Assembly: GCA_049999765.1 (NCBI GenBank)
Contig: JBNGIQ010009123.1
Span: 1-64,000 of the forward strand
Source of the DNA: Phaeoceros laevis
Lineage: Eukaryota; Anthocerotophyta; Anthocerotopsida; Notothyladales
Direction of reading: 5' to 3'
DNA length: 64,000 nt
Positions within the stretch are counted from its first letter, which is position 1, and the number at the start of each line of letters is the position of its first letter. The position numbers and the translations under genes were made by a program. Shown one piece after another: positions 23,594-34,955 of this stretch. The notes beneath the pieces were generated by a model. The model ran no database searches. It was not told the DNA's origin and was given only the letters and a program-made list of their open reading frames with translations.

Positions 23594-26500
23594 CTATTTT
23601 CGGGAAGCTGCTTGTTGAAAGGGATTCACCAAGGGAACTTCATTCCCATGTTGTTCATCCCGTTTCTCGCTCTGATCGGCACGCCTCCTGACCTTCTTCA
23701 CCTTTCCTCGATCATACTCCTCATCCCTAAGCCATAGAGGTTATTCTCAGAGCAGTCAGCAACAGTCCTGGAGGTGTTATTGGTATCCAAAAGAAATGCC
23801 TTGGACTAAGACGCTGTCTTACAATAGGACCCACATACCATTCATCCACTCTTTTCAGCACAGGCTTGTGGTGAGATGACAGCAATGCATCAACTTCCAT
23901 TGCTGTTTCATCGCTCTCATTCCAGCGAGGAACTAAACATCCATCCAAATCCATCACAAACAGTCAGCGTCAAAACAAGGCGAAGCTATGAACGTCAGTT
24001 ACCAGCATCCGGTCTTCCCTGATACCAAGCAATTCACATCACTCAGTCACACACAAACAAAAAAAGATGAAGCCTACCAGAGCGTTCTGGAAGACGTGAT
24101 ACCTTCGAATCCATAGAGAGGATTCTGTTGCCTCCACGAGCCATTTGACCCTGCTTTGTAGGGCTCCTTATCAGGAAGGGCCGAGCTGATACCAGGTTCA
24201 GCAGAAAGGCATGAACTGCAATCCTCTAACACATCAGGCGTACAGTTGGATGAACCGACATCTACTCCAAGCTTGCAATCACGCACAACAGAAGGAGGCT
24301 CTTTCGACTGGGGGCCAATATCCATTTGCCCTAGACAAGTAGATTCAGAGGCCCCATTCGCTCGTAGACAAGTGTCCTGTGCATCTACAGAGAAGTAGAG
24401 GAAACCGGTCATAATGAAGCACATCTGTCCAGTTGACAGGGATCTTAACCCTCCCACCTCAAGTTGCACACACAAAAAAGGAAGAACTTCACACCTGCAC
24501 TCTACCTTTGTCGAGTTTGTCAACTGGGCATTCAGCTGCCTCAAATGTGGCGTGAGGTTCTTTACCTCGATCAGTTGCCTCATCACCTCCAGCAGGGATA
24601 ACAGAACAGTCTCCAGCTTGCTTTGTGAGATCTAGATTTAGAACCTGCTCCGACATTCCACCCTCAACATCGCTGCTGACAGGGTCAGATGGGTCTACTT
24701 CCATCGAGTCTGAATCGAAGGATCTTTTCCTAGCCCGATGTGGAGTTCTTCTTGAAAGGAAAAGCCGCCGCGTGCGATGATTATGTTGGAGGAGCAAAAT
24801 ATATGCAGCAGGGGTCTTTACTTGGTGATCAGTTACATACTCATCGGTATCATACCCACTTGTACTACATTCTTCCGAGCCTGGATGTACACTGCACCCC
24901 TCTGCACCTAGCTGCCGGTCGGCATCTCCAGTGTCGGCCACCGGGCTGCAATCCTCAGAGCCTACTATCTTGTTTTCCTCCAAGTCTAGCTGTGTACTGC
25001 ATTCTCCTGAAATCGATGGTCCACCTACATTTGCCTCACTCTCCTCTCCTTCGCCCTTCTCCCCCTGAAGCTCTGTCTGGCCTTCTACAACAGCAGGCTG
25101 AAGAATGCCTTCGCTCATACTTAGGTCTTTCAACCCTGTCTCTGTGTTTTGCTCAACAGAACTAGCATGAACTTTGCACTTCTCTGAACCCACCTGGCTC
25201 CTGCTCTCCTCCAAGCCAAGCATGGGACTTCTCTCCTCAGGATGAGACTGAGCCTGGACATCCTCACAACGAGCCTCAGCCCGGAGTTCCTTTGTGCAAG
25301 GCAGAGTGAGGCATTCTTCAGAGCGAAGTAATGTCGGGCCCCCTCCTGTGCGAGGCTGAGCCAGAGGTTCCTCAGAGCGAGGATGAGCCAAGCATTCCTC
25401 AGGGCGAGACTGAGCCAAGCGTGCTTCCGGACCAAGCTGCTGCCTGTACTCAGGACCACTGGGATCGGCTTTTGAGTTTGATATCTGGCTCGCATTTCTC
25501 ACATAGAACAAAATATATGCTTTCTGGTCCATAACCTGGGATTCGCTGACCTGTCTAACCTGTCAACGACAAACAAAAGACATCAGCCCAGTATCCTGAG
25601 ACCCCTGGAATAATGCAAAAGGACTCCAGCAAGACATTGCTGTCCCTACAGAAAGGGATCGACCAAGCATACCCGACTGTCATCAAGAAGATGCCAGATT
25701 CCACTGGATGTCCGGACAAAACAAAAATAGTGGCCAGAGTGAGTTGAGCCGCCAGAATGTACTAACACCCCATACAATGAATAGGTGAACTCCCCTTCCT
25801 GCTATTTGAACATTACTAAATCAGAATCCATTCACAAATGTGTCCAGATATCAATTATTGCACAGCATTCATCCTGAAACTCTGCTTACCTTCCTGCTCA
25901 TGTAAGGCGTGAGATCCAATGTTCTCCCAAAATCGACTTTCTTGTCAATTTTTCCGAACCTGCCGGGCGTACTCGAAAAACGTTTGAACTGTATTGTAAG
26001 CACATTCGGAGCAGAGTCAATAGTGAAGTTCTTCTCTGCTCGTACTTTCTTTTTGCAATGACCACATCTGTACTTGTTTTCCCCATCTAATTCATCCACT
26101 GCTGTGAATCGGGACAATGCCTTGGTCAATGACTCTGTGCGCACTATGTCCAGGCTTAGGTCCAAGAAGGGATCATAGGTGTTGGAGCTGTGAGAACAAA
26201 CAGTACATTTCACCTGAAACATGAAAACTCAGAAAACCAGGGTGATGATGCTGGCAAACCTTCAGCAAACAACAGCTCCGACCTTTACCTGGCTCCTTAA
26301 CCGTCCCCCAAATATCCTAAATACAAAACTCTTCTCCTGCTGAGCAGCTGCTGCTGCATTATGGGAAGGAAGAGAGCACTTCAGCAGAGCTTCTAATAGA
26401 CATCGCATGTACTCATGAGCATCCTCCTGACGCCACATCCGGAAGGTTCGTGATATTGCTGAGAGAGAGAGTCAAGGGACAACCATGGAGGATAAATTCT

Positions 26501-27841
26501 GGTATGTCAGAAAACCATATGACAGCACAAGCTTCACAACAGTGATAGCAAGATACTCATGCTGCATAGACGGCTTGAAAACCACAACTTCGGTGGTAAG
26601 ACCAAGCTGTGCCACATCGGTGAGATCCTAGATTGAAAGACTGAATGCTAGATTTGCAGTCCACCTGGAAAACTTGGACTAAACTACGACAACAGGATCA
26701 TGGCAAGCCTGGACAGAAGGATGGATACAGCGCAAGTTCTTCACAAGATTCGATGGCGCAATGCTCTTCCCGGCAGATGCTAGGGCCAGACGGACATGGT
26801 CTTCAAGGCTGCAGACAGCACAAAACCCTGGAACTCGACCTGCAAGTCGAATTACGGTCTTTCAGCACTTGCAATTCACCAGTGAAACTCACTTCTACCC
26901 AACCACAGAGCAAAGAATGAGAAGCGGGGAATTGATCACATACACGATTCTCGATGGTGGCCGCTTTGAAGGTAACCCGCGAGCGGAGGAGTGTAAGTTA
27001 GACACTGCAAGACCGAATTTAAGAAGCACGTGTTTCCCAGGTTCGACAACCCTGCTCCCTGTACGTAACCGCTAGATCAGATGAAAGAGACAGCAGAATT
27101 GCAGAAAATCACTCCCATTAGCGATACGTCAGGCAAGCTCCACAATCCAGATTTATAACGCGACATTGCAGAACTTGGCGCACGAACACGAAATGTATGC
27201 TCTGATTCAACAGGAGCAATCCCACAAATTTCCATGCCTATCGTGATAAATTCCATCGTAGGGATTGCGATTCGAGTCAAATCTAACCAGACTCTACAAG
27301 AGCTAAATTCGCCGGAATTCGAAATGCCCCCACTCTGCGAGCACCTATGCATGCAATAGCGACGAATTTGGGTGTCACCCGATCACGCCCCGCAACAGGC
27401 GTCCCAATAGAGCATCCATGTGTTCAATCGACTACCATTTCATTCGGAATCGAACATGGACAGGAATCGACATCCCAGACCAGCGCAGCAGCGGCACAGG
27501 TAAGGAACCTGTGCATCAACATCCCGAGAACTAGGCATGCAGCCACGACGAAGCAGGGGGAATGCATTCCAGCGGGATGCAGCACATACCACTTTGCTGG
27601 GAGCGTGAAAGGCGAGAGCCAGGGGCACCTGCTCCACCTCCGGGGCAGAATCCTCGGGCTCTTTTGCACCCCTGCGCGGAGGGGTGCCAGAGGCGGAGCC
27701 GCCGCCGCCGCCACCATGAGCGTGCTGACCTTGGGCGTTGGATTGGTGAAGGTGCGCTTGGCCGGCGAGGTGGAAAAGGATCCGGCGAGGGGCCACCGCC
27801 ACGCCAGGCAAGGCAAGGCCCTGCTGCTGGGTGGCCGCCAT
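23594..27841 (-). CDS. Ubiquitin-specific protease, USP36/42 type (plant UBP23-like)
   Basis: Cysteine deubiquitinase that removes ubiquitin from proteins; relatives act in the nucleus or nucleolus. Exon 1 from the ATG at 27841 ([13 protein letters not shown]) ends FHAPSK near 27595. The Cys box lies at about 26965-27050 ([18 protein letters not shown]), then [21 protein letters not shown] (about 26725-26850), [16 protein letters not shown] (about 26330-26460), the zinc-binding KCTVCSHSS...YRCGHCKKK (25905-26215), and the His box [18 protein letters not shown] with WHLLDDS (about 25665-25785). After the catalytic core comes a 300-residue acidic tail (24490-25530) built from degenerate 11-12-residue units of the type [11 protein letters not shown], and further Cys/Ser-rich exons. 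It ends [15 protein letters not shown]...ASRK with the stop at 23594-23596, like UBP23. Catalytic Cys, His and Asp are all present. Confidence 0.9.
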
Positions 27842-28290
27842 GGCAGGCCGCGAAGCAGCTCCTCCCCGCACACTGTGCAACAGTGCCTGTTGGAACTGCA
27901 GCGCCTGGTTCTAATGGGTCCAACCTTCGGTTCTTCTTCTCCACTGATGGACTGCTTCCCGCCGACTGGACAACCTGCTGCCAAACCTAATACTCCGCTA
28001 CCTCCTCTTCGTTAGCTCTTCGTTAGCTCTCGCATAAGAAACTATCTCTCTCTCTCTTTGAGATTCATATATAGGCTTTTTGGCCATGCCGACCACAACT
28101 CCTTACCTCAAAGCTACCGCCGAGAGTGAGGGATTTAACATCATAATTCAAGCCTTTAAAGCTCCCAAGCACTCTTAGGTCTTAAGGATTTTGAAAAGTC
28201 TATCGGGTACCTTATAGATAGTCTATAACATTATAGTCCAGCTAGGCTAGTTAGGTTGCCCAGTTAGGCTGCCAAGTTAAACTAGTTAGG

Positions 28291-28600
28291 CTGTCTAGAA
28301 TTTTAACACTATAGTGAAGTTCAGTCATCCTTTGTTAGTTATATTGTATGAAATTGCTAGCACATCTTGACAATGCCAAAACATTGGCAAAGGCATGGAC
28401 ACAACTACACTAGTTAGGCTGCCTAGTTAGTCTATTAGATTGTAAAGCTCTTAATTCTGAGAGGTATAAGTGTGTAGCGAGTTCCCTGTCTAGAATTTTA
28501 ACAGTATAGTGGAGTTCAATCATCCTTGATTAGTTATATTGTATGAAATTGCTAGCATATCTTGACAATACCAAAACATTGGCAAAGGCATGGACACAAT
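28291..28600. repeat. 115-bp direct repeat pair
   Basis: Positions 28291-28405 and 28486-28600 match over about 115 bp at roughly 93 % identity, both beginning CTGTCTAGAATTTTAACA and ending GGCATGGACACAA. The 80-bp spacer is unrelated. The two could be remains of a duplicated element or short terminal direct repeats; no coding potential. Confidence 0.85.
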
Positions 28601-29082
28601 TAAGAGGGATGTTCTCAAGTTAAAAGCAATATTGTTTGGGGCTTTCTAGGGTCTTTTGTCAACTACGAAGTCTAAGGGGAAAGTTTGCTTAGGCTGTATA
28701 TTAAATCAGGTTGTCTAAGTAATATGCTAACTAGCCGATCACTAGCAAGGCCTCAACTTTCAAAAGAGTATGAGGAGCTTGCAAGGCATGTGCTAATTAT
28801 TCTCCTCATTAGCCCGCACACAGCCCGCCACCTACATCAGAAAAAAATATTAGAATCATGGTGCAATTGGGATTTATATTTTTGTCTTTTTAAGTTTTTA
28901 CGACCTTATTTTTATTTTACGCATGGCGGAATAGTGAATCCCCCACGGTCATCCTTAATCAACATCATGATCTTCATCATGATATACTTTTTGCAATGCG
29001 GAACTATGCAAATCAGCCTTTAGACATGGTTCGAAATGAATGAACCTACATTTGCTTAGGCATGTGGTAGAGTGCATGCTGG

Positions 29083-29132
29083 TAGTGGCATATGTGAAAT
29101 CACTTTCTAGTGGCATATGTGAAATCACTTTC
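29083..29132. repeat. 25-bp perfect tandem duplication
   Basis: Two identical adjacent 25-bp units (29083-29107 and 29108-29132) starting TAGTGGCATATGTG. It lies about 300 bp beyond the stop codon of the PPR gene. Confidence 0.9.
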
Positions 29133-29429
29133 TATGTGTATGAATGAATGAATTGCAGTATGTGAATTCCACTGTGTGAGATCCCACGGTGACCCATCTT
29201 TATCTTTGTGTGAGATCCAATGCATAGCATGAGGTCCCCTAAAAACCACCCAAAAAAAAAGACCTTTGGTCTCTCGGATTTGGACGCGATCATGTCAGCA
29301 AGTAAATTTTGGGGCAAATCTTGCGCGTTAGACTGGACTTCGCAGTTGTGCCACCTAACGCAGCATGTTAGTTCCAGCCGAGAAGTAAACATGCAGAAAT
29401 GTCCTCTTATTATGTTTGAGGACGGTTTC

Positions 29430-32400
29430 CTACCAATAGTCCCCACATGAACATTTCCCCTCCTTATACACATGAAAGCGGCTTGCATCCCGGCAGATGA
29501 TAGTTCGCTTTTCTATTTTCGATATGTAAGCTGTGGCCGTGTGACAGTCCTCGCACACCCGCAGATTTTTCACCACGCGTATGGTTGTCCCCTCAGGTGT
29601 CTTGTTCAAGGCATAAACTATAGCCAGTTTCTCGCTGTGCCCACACAACTCAGTTTCCTTCTTATCATCGGGTATGTCCCGCAGCGATGAGTGAAGATGG
29701 GGTACATATCCTGCTTTCTTCATTCTGGGGAGGAGCTGTTCCAGCCTTGCATAGATGCCTTCACTCTCAGGGTGCTTCTTGTCCCCCACTACAAATGTGT
29801 GGACCACTCCATCCATGTCAGTCCACCAGCACTGGCCTGGCTTTTTCCATGCCCCAGATTTCACTCTCCTTGTCTGCATTTGCTTAGCCTCCTCCCACAT
29901 CTGAGCCCTTGCATAAATGTTGGACATCAAGACATAAGACGCAGCATCTTTTCCATCCAACCTCGTTGCAAACTCAAAAGCCTGTTGCCCAATCTCAACG
30001 TTCTTCCACTTCTGGCAAGCGCCTAACAGCGTGTGCCACACAGTACCATTAGGTGGAAATGGCATGGTCTTGGCCATCTGTAGTGCCTCATCCAGATGAC
30101 CTGCACGGCCCAAAAGATCCATCATGCATGAGTAGTGCTCAACAGTTGGACAGATACCATATTCTGTCCTCATTGCCTCGAAGTACTTTTGGCCCTTGTC
30201 CACAAGGCCCACATGACTGCACACTGTCAGCACACTAAGAAAGGTGACTGCAGTTGGCTGTATGCCCTCCAGTCTCATCCTGTCAATCAAGTCAAACACA
30301 ACTTCACTGTCTCCTTGTCGAGTATATCCACCAATCAGTGCACCCCATGCCTCAATGGTTCTTTCAGGCAATGAATCGAACACTCTCTGTGAGTCGAACA
30401 TGCTCCCACATTTTGCATACATGTTTACAAGTGCAACTCCCACAACTATGTCAGCGTGCAATCCCCGTTCCTCAATCTGTGCATGGAGGTGCTTCCCGAA
30501 AGGAAGGCCGGCTACAATTGCACATGCCTGTAAGAGGGATACATACGTGACAGAATCTGGAGGCGTGCTGACTTCTTGTTGCATACTGCTGTAAAAACTA
30601 AGGGCTTCCTGACCCATCCCCTGCTGGACATAACCGGCAAGCATCGCATTCCATGTCACCTTGTTTCTGTTCGGAAGTCTGTCAAAAACGTTGCAAGCAT
30701 CCTCGAGACTGCCACACTTCGCATACATGTTAACCAAGCTGCTGCCTACAGCCACATCATTTTGCAGGCCCCGTTCTTCAATCTGTTCATGGAGCTGCTT
30801 TCCCTCCTGAAGAGCTCCTGCTCCTACACAGGAACATGCCTGCAGGAGGCATATGAATGTAACAGAATCTGGAGGACAGAGGCCTTCCTTTCGCATGCCA
30901 TTGTAGAGACTAAGGGCTTCCTGCCCCATCTCCTGCTGGGCATAACCAGCAATCATCGCTGTCCATGTGACCACATTCCTGTCTGGTAGTCTTTCAAACA
31001 GCCTGTGAGCATCCACTAAGCTACCGCACTTCGCATACATATTAACCAAGCTGCCGCCTACAACCACATCATCATGCAGTCCTCGATCCTCAATCTGTGC
31101 GTGCAGCTGCTTTCCCTCATGCAGAGCTCCTACACCTACACTAGCACATGCCTGGAGGAGGCATACAAATGTAACAGAATCTGGAGGAGAGAGGGGATCA
31201 TGTTGCATATTACTGTAAAGACAAAGGGCTTCCTGACCCATCCCCTGCTGGGCATAACCTGCAAGCATCGCATTCCATGTCACTATATTCCTGTCTCGGA
31301 TTCTGTCAAACACGCTGCGAGCATCCTCTAGACTACCACACTTTGCATACATGTTAACCAAGCTGCCGCCTAGAGCCACATCATCTTGCAGCCCTCGTCC
31401 TTCAATCTGTGAATGGAGCTGCTTTCCCTCGCGCAGAGCTGCCACACCTACACTCGCACATGCCTGCAGGAGGCACATAAATGTCACAGGATCTGGAGGA
31501 AAAAGGCCCTCTTCTTGCATACTACTGTAAAGACTAAGGGCTTCCTGACCCATCCCCTGCTGGGCATAACCAGAAATCATGGCGGTCCACGTGACCACAT
31601 CCTTAAATGGAAGTCTGTCAAACACGCTGCGACCATCTACTAGACTACCACACTTTGCATACATGTTAACCAAGCTGCCACCTAGAACCACATCATCTTG
31701 CAGTCCTTGCTCTTCAATTTGTGCATGGAGCTGCTTCCCTTGATACAGAGCTCCTTTACCTACACTGACACAGGCCTGCAGGAGGCATAAAAATGTAACA
31801 GAATTTGGTGGCGAGAGGCCCTCCTGATTCATAGCATCATAGAGACAAAGGGCTTCCTGACCCATGCCTTGCTTGGCATAACCTGCAATCATCGCAGTCC
31901 ATGTTACCACATTTCTGTGAGACAGCCTGTCAAACACTCTGCGGGCATCCTGTATGCTCCCACACTTGGCATACATGTGAACCAAGCTGCCGCCTAGAAC
32001 CACATCATCTTGGGATCCTCGTTCTTCAATCTGTGAATGGAGCTTCTTTCCCTCAGGCAGAGCTCTTACACCTACTCTGGCACATGCCTGCAGGAGGCAT
32101 ACAAAGGTGACAGAATCAGGAGGAGAGAGGCCCTCCTGTTGCATGGTACGGTAAAGACTAAGGGCTTCCTTACCCATACCTTGCTGGGAATAACCTGAAA
32201 TCATGGCGGTCCATGTCACCACATCTTTTTCTGGTAGTCTGTCAAACACTCTGCGAGCATCCTCTAAGCTCCTGCATTTTGCATACATATCAAGTAGGCT
32301 ATTTAGAACAAAAATGTCTGGCTTCTCAGGACTCGCAAGAATATGTGCATGGACCTCCTGGCCGGCTACTAAATCTTCTGCAGTGGCACAAGCTTTAAGA

Positions 32401-33272
32401 ACTGCTGAATAAATACGATTGTCAGGCTGAACGGTTGACTTACGCATCTGTCTATAGAGTCGTATAGCCTGGGCAGCCCCTCCATGTCTAGCATAGGCGA
32501 AGATGATGGTAGCCCAGTTATAGGCATCCGGAGTTGATACCTTCGAGAATACTCGCATTGCTTCTTCCAATCTCCCAACAGCTGCATACAGACCGATGAG
32601 GTGGGTGGCCAAAAATGGGTCTCCTTCGTACCCACTTTCAACAGTGAGAGCATGAATGCGTCTGCCTAGAACAAGGTCCTTTTGTGACATGCACCTCTTG
32701 AGGACACGATAGAAGAGATTTTTGGGCACATGGCATCTTTGTTGCACCAGAAGGCTCAACGCATCCACAGCGTCCGTAGTTTGTCCATCCTCACATAGTT
32801 TCCTGCAGATTGCAATCTCCGAGTTGCCCTCATGCAATTCCAAAGCTCCTTGCGTCTGAACTGAGGTGGATACAGCCACAGATGGCCCCTTCAGCCCAGC
32901 GTCCCAATTGGCTAGCTGCAAATCCACCCAAGCAGGCTTGTGAAAATTGTCTAGCCACAGGGCGAGCTTGGAGACCTTGTGCTTAAAATCAGGATGCCGG
33001 GGAGTTGGCTTGTTCCCTCTATTGTCCCACCATTGTGCCGAATCAGAGAAAAAGTCTTGCCATAGAAATTCTTGCAGCGCCTTTGGATGCATTCGTCTCT
33101 CTCCATAGGATTTTTGACTTTGCTCATAGCATACCTTCCCTGCTAGGTGGCTGCAGGCATGGAACTGACCTGTTTCAGGTACCAGTCCTTGCCGACGCCG
33201 CAGTGCACAGATTGGTGGGAGACTTGCACTTAACGCCGGGCCGTAATCCAGCTCCAACGGGCTCACAGCCAT
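29430..33272 (-). CDS. PPR protein, PLS-DYW class (1280 aa), organellar RNA editing factor
   Basis: Single-exon pentatricopeptide-repeat protein. PLS-class DYW proteins bind organellar transcripts and the DYW domain is the cytidine deaminase for C-to-U editing. About 150 N-terminal residues without clear repeats precede the PPR tract. From about residue 329 to 953 there are seven very similar copies starting MYAKCGS, spaced about 104 residues, so each is one PLS triplet (for example VVTWTAMIAGYAQQGMGQEAL). E/E+ motifs follow (HYSCMMDLLGRAGHLDEA; GVVHTFVVGDKKHP), then a PG motif (KKPG) and the DYW domain with deaminase motif HSEKLA (about residue 1212), CEDCH (about 1240) and the terminal CSCGDYW. 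Zinc and catalytic residues are intact, so it should be active. No introns, as usual for the class. Target organelle is undecided from sequence. The ATG at 33272 is the first plausible start. Confidence 0.95.
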   Translation of the reverse strand: MAVSPLELDYGPALSASLPPICALRRRQGLVPETGQFHACSHLAGKVCYEQSQKSYGERRMHPKALQEFLWQDFFSDSAQWWDNRGNKPTPRHPDFKHKVSKLALWLDNFHKPAWVDLQLANWDAGLKGPSVAVSTSVQTQGALELHEGNSEIAICRKLCEDGQTTDAVDALSLLVQQRCHVPKNLFYRVLKRCMSQKDLVLGRRIHALTVESGYEGDPFLATHLIGLYAAVGRLEEAMRVFSKVSTPDAYNWATIIFAYARHGGAAQAIRLYRQMRKSTVQPDNRIYSAVLKACATAEDLVAGQEVHAHILASPEKPDIFVLNSLLDMYAKCRSLEDARRVFDRLPEKDVVTWTAMISGYSQQGMGKEALSLYRTMQQEGLSPPDSVTFVCLLQACARVGVRALPEGKKLHSQIEERGSQDDVVLGGSLVHMYAKCGSIQDARRVFDRLSHRNVVTWTAMIAGYAKQGMGQEALCLYDAMNQEGLSPPNSVTFLCLLQACVSVGKGALYQGKQLHAQIEEQGLQDDVVLGGSLVNMYAKCGSLVDGRSVFDRLPFKDVVTWTAMISGYAQQGMGQEALSLYSSMQEEGLFPPDPVTFMCLLQACASVGVAALREGKQLHSQIEGRGLQDDVALGGSLVNMYAKCGSLEDARSVFDRIRDRNIVTWNAMLAGYAQQGMGQEALCLYSNMQHDPLSPPDSVTFVCLLQACASVGVGALHEGKQLHAQIEDRGLHDDVVVGGSLVNMYAKCGSLVDAHRLFERLPDRNVVTWTAMIAGYAQQEMGQEALSLYNGMRKEGLCPPDSVTFICLLQACSCVGAGALQEGKQLHEQIEERGLQNDVAVGSSLVNMYAKCGSLEDACNVFDRLPNRNKVTWNAMLAGYVQQGMGQEALSFYSSMQQEVSTPPDSVTYVSLLQACAIVAGLPFGKHLHAQIEERGLHADIVVGVALVNMYAKCGSMFDSQRVFDSLPERTIEAWGALIGGYTRQGDSEVVFDLIDRMRLEGIQPTAVTFLSVLTVCSHVGLVDKGQKYFEAMRTEYGICPTVEHYSCMMDLLGRAGHLDEALQMAKTMPFPPNGTVWHTLLGACQKWKNVEIGQQAFEFATRLDGKDAASYVLMSNIYARAQMWEEAKQMQTRRVKSGAWKKPGQCWWTDMDGVVHTFVVGDKKHPESEGIYARLEQLLPRMKKAGYVPHLHSSLRDIPDDKKETELCGHSEKLAIVYALNKTPEGTTIRVVKNLRVCEDCHTATAYISKIEKRTIICRDASRFHVYKEGKCSCGDYW
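30416..32288 (-). repeat. Coding tandem array: seven PLS triplets of about 312 bp
   Basis: Within the DYW-PPR gene, about 312-bp units (104 codons) repeat seven times with high nucleotide similarity, for example recurring CTTCCTGACCCATCCCCTGC on the plus strand. The last full unit is two codons shorter. Most positions agree between units except those expected to contact RNA, which points to recent duplication with selection at base-recognition residues. Confidence 0.9.
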
Positions 33273-33879
33273 GTGCCGACCAGAATGTGCAAGCAGTTCA
33301 CCACCTCATTTCCATGCTACGGTTCCCACTCAACCATTTGAACTGGAAAAGCCTCAAAACCATTTGCATTTTTGTAATGAAGCTTCATAAATGCGCGACC
33401 ACTTCACAGTGTGAAAGTTCACGGATGCAGAGCGGTCTACTGCGCAGTACAATATTAGGGGGCGGTACACAGTTATGTGAGCATGGCGGTTATCTCTGGA
33501 CTATGTTCCCAGTGGACTGCACCACAACAAACAGTAACATAATCTCCAGTTCCGTACTAGAGTTCGCTCCGTGCAAATTGCATTGGTCTATTATTTATGC
33601 GGATGCATCCGGAGACAGAAGGTAACAGGTATGGATGGTCAGAGGATACGATGCAACAAGGGCTAGTCCATTGACGCAAAGGGGACTGCATCCTCTGGTT
33701 TTCCCTGGCTGGTCTCTTGTTATATGCAAGAATTAGATCCTATGCGTTGTCCTTCAAACGGTTGCGGTATGAGTTGAACTCCTAGCTCAGCTAACATCAG
33801 CTAACATGGTACACAGGAACCGGTATGTTCCCTTCCAGGCGACAGTTCCTACGTGTGTTCTTACTACCTCTTTCACAAG

Positions 33880-34758
33880 TCATCGATTATAGGTATCCGA
33901 GATGTTAAGCCTGAGATCGGAGTACTCACTCAGATCACCGTTGCTTGTTGCAGGAGTTTGATAAACTACAGAATGCTGTTGGGGAGGGTAAAGAGACAAT
34001 CCATCACCTGGTGACGACTTCCCAACCAGGCCGTAGAGGGACGATCCATTTCCCATATAACCAGGTAAAGGCTTTGCATCTTCAGAATGATTTATCTGCT
34101 TCTCTTGACCAGACATCTGGAAGTCGTTGAGACGAACAACTAATCAGAGCACATACACGTAAAGGTGCACTACGTCCAAACCCCATAACACGCACAAGCA
34201 GCCTGAGAGGCCAGGCCGGCTAGACTTGGTAAACAATTCAACTAGGTCGCAAGATCCAGAAGTCACGCAACAAGGCACAGCTACAGAGGTAGTGTCTGCT
34301 ACGAAGGTAGTGTCAAATAAGCTGGCATCGGAGAACCTGATGAAGCAAGCCAGTACCTACCGCGAATTTCACAGAACGGTTGTACAGTGATACAAGACCT
34401 GAAAACAGACCAAGCGCATACGCAGCACTCTCCTGTGTCTTGTACTCTGCAAATGCATATGCCTTGTGCCTTCTGGTTTCTCTATCTCGCGGCATGTGTA
34501 TTTCTACCAGTGGCCCTGCCTGTATCATGATCTCGTACAGCAATCTTTCATCGACCCGCTCATCCAAATTCCCTACAGATTAGAGTCCCAGTGATTATTT
34601 TTCCCTCTTCCGGCAGTTCGCCTCCTACCCCTCACCAGACAAAGCAAGGCGGCTGCGGCTAACCATCTTCCAGTGACAGCAGCACACCACGCAGAAGCAG
34701 AACAGATGAGCCTGGATTCGGTACCTATGTACACGGTGGAGGCCTGACACCTTGGCAT
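33880..34758 (-). CDS. RBM7-like RRM protein (putative NEXT complex subunit)
   Basis: Small protein with one RRM. Exon 1 (ATG 34758; MPRCQASTVYIG) splices at GTACCG to an exon from about 34572 (NLDERVDERLLYEIMIQAG) that carries the rest of the RRM: RNP1-like KAYAFAEYKTQ and SVKFA. A third exon (from about 34116 to the stop at 33880) has SGQEKQ followed by a Ser/Gly/Pro-rich tail ending LRLNISDTYNR. The arrangement QAGPLVEIHMPRDRE resembles RBM7/RBM11, the RNA-binding subunit of the nuclear exosome-targeting complex; plant relatives exist. Alternative: the SF3B4/SAP49 family, but that has two RRMs. Its start codon is 197 bp from the start of the divergent plus-strand gene. Confidence 0.78.
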
Positions 34759-34955
34759 GATCCGCAGTTCTTGGTAAGCGCGCCGGATGCCGCTGTCAGG
34801 AGACGCTCCTGGAGTTGCAGACGGCGTTGTACACGAGTTCTGGAAGTGCCGGTTTAACCTACGTACCTTAAGGGTACAGTCAAACCCTCGGTCGGAAACA
34901 CTTGCTTGTTGGCGGAGAGTTCAAATTGCACCTGAGAGGCAACAGGTGGTGGATC
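34759..34955. promoter_or_regulatory. Compact bidirectional promoter (197 bp)
   Basis: Only 197 bp separate the ATG of the RBM7-like gene (-) from that of the acidic protein gene (+), so both 5' UTRs and core promoters must fit here. No TATA box is evident. Shared regulation is inferred from spacing. Confidence 0.5.

Larger units (their letters stand above)
28016..29429. other. AT-rich intergenic region with repeats, no gene
   Basis: Contains a 115-bp direct repeat, a 25-bp tandem duplication and several degenerate copies of AGTTAGGCTGCC (28240-28440). No reading frame of interest; the 28685-29023 frame is low complexity. Confidence 0.7.

Noticed and set aside
27347-28015. 222-codon plus-strand open frame opposite exon 1 of the deubiquitinase gene
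   Set aside because: It is the complement of a GC-rich coding exon; three frames on each strand are open here, and none on the plus strand has domain features.
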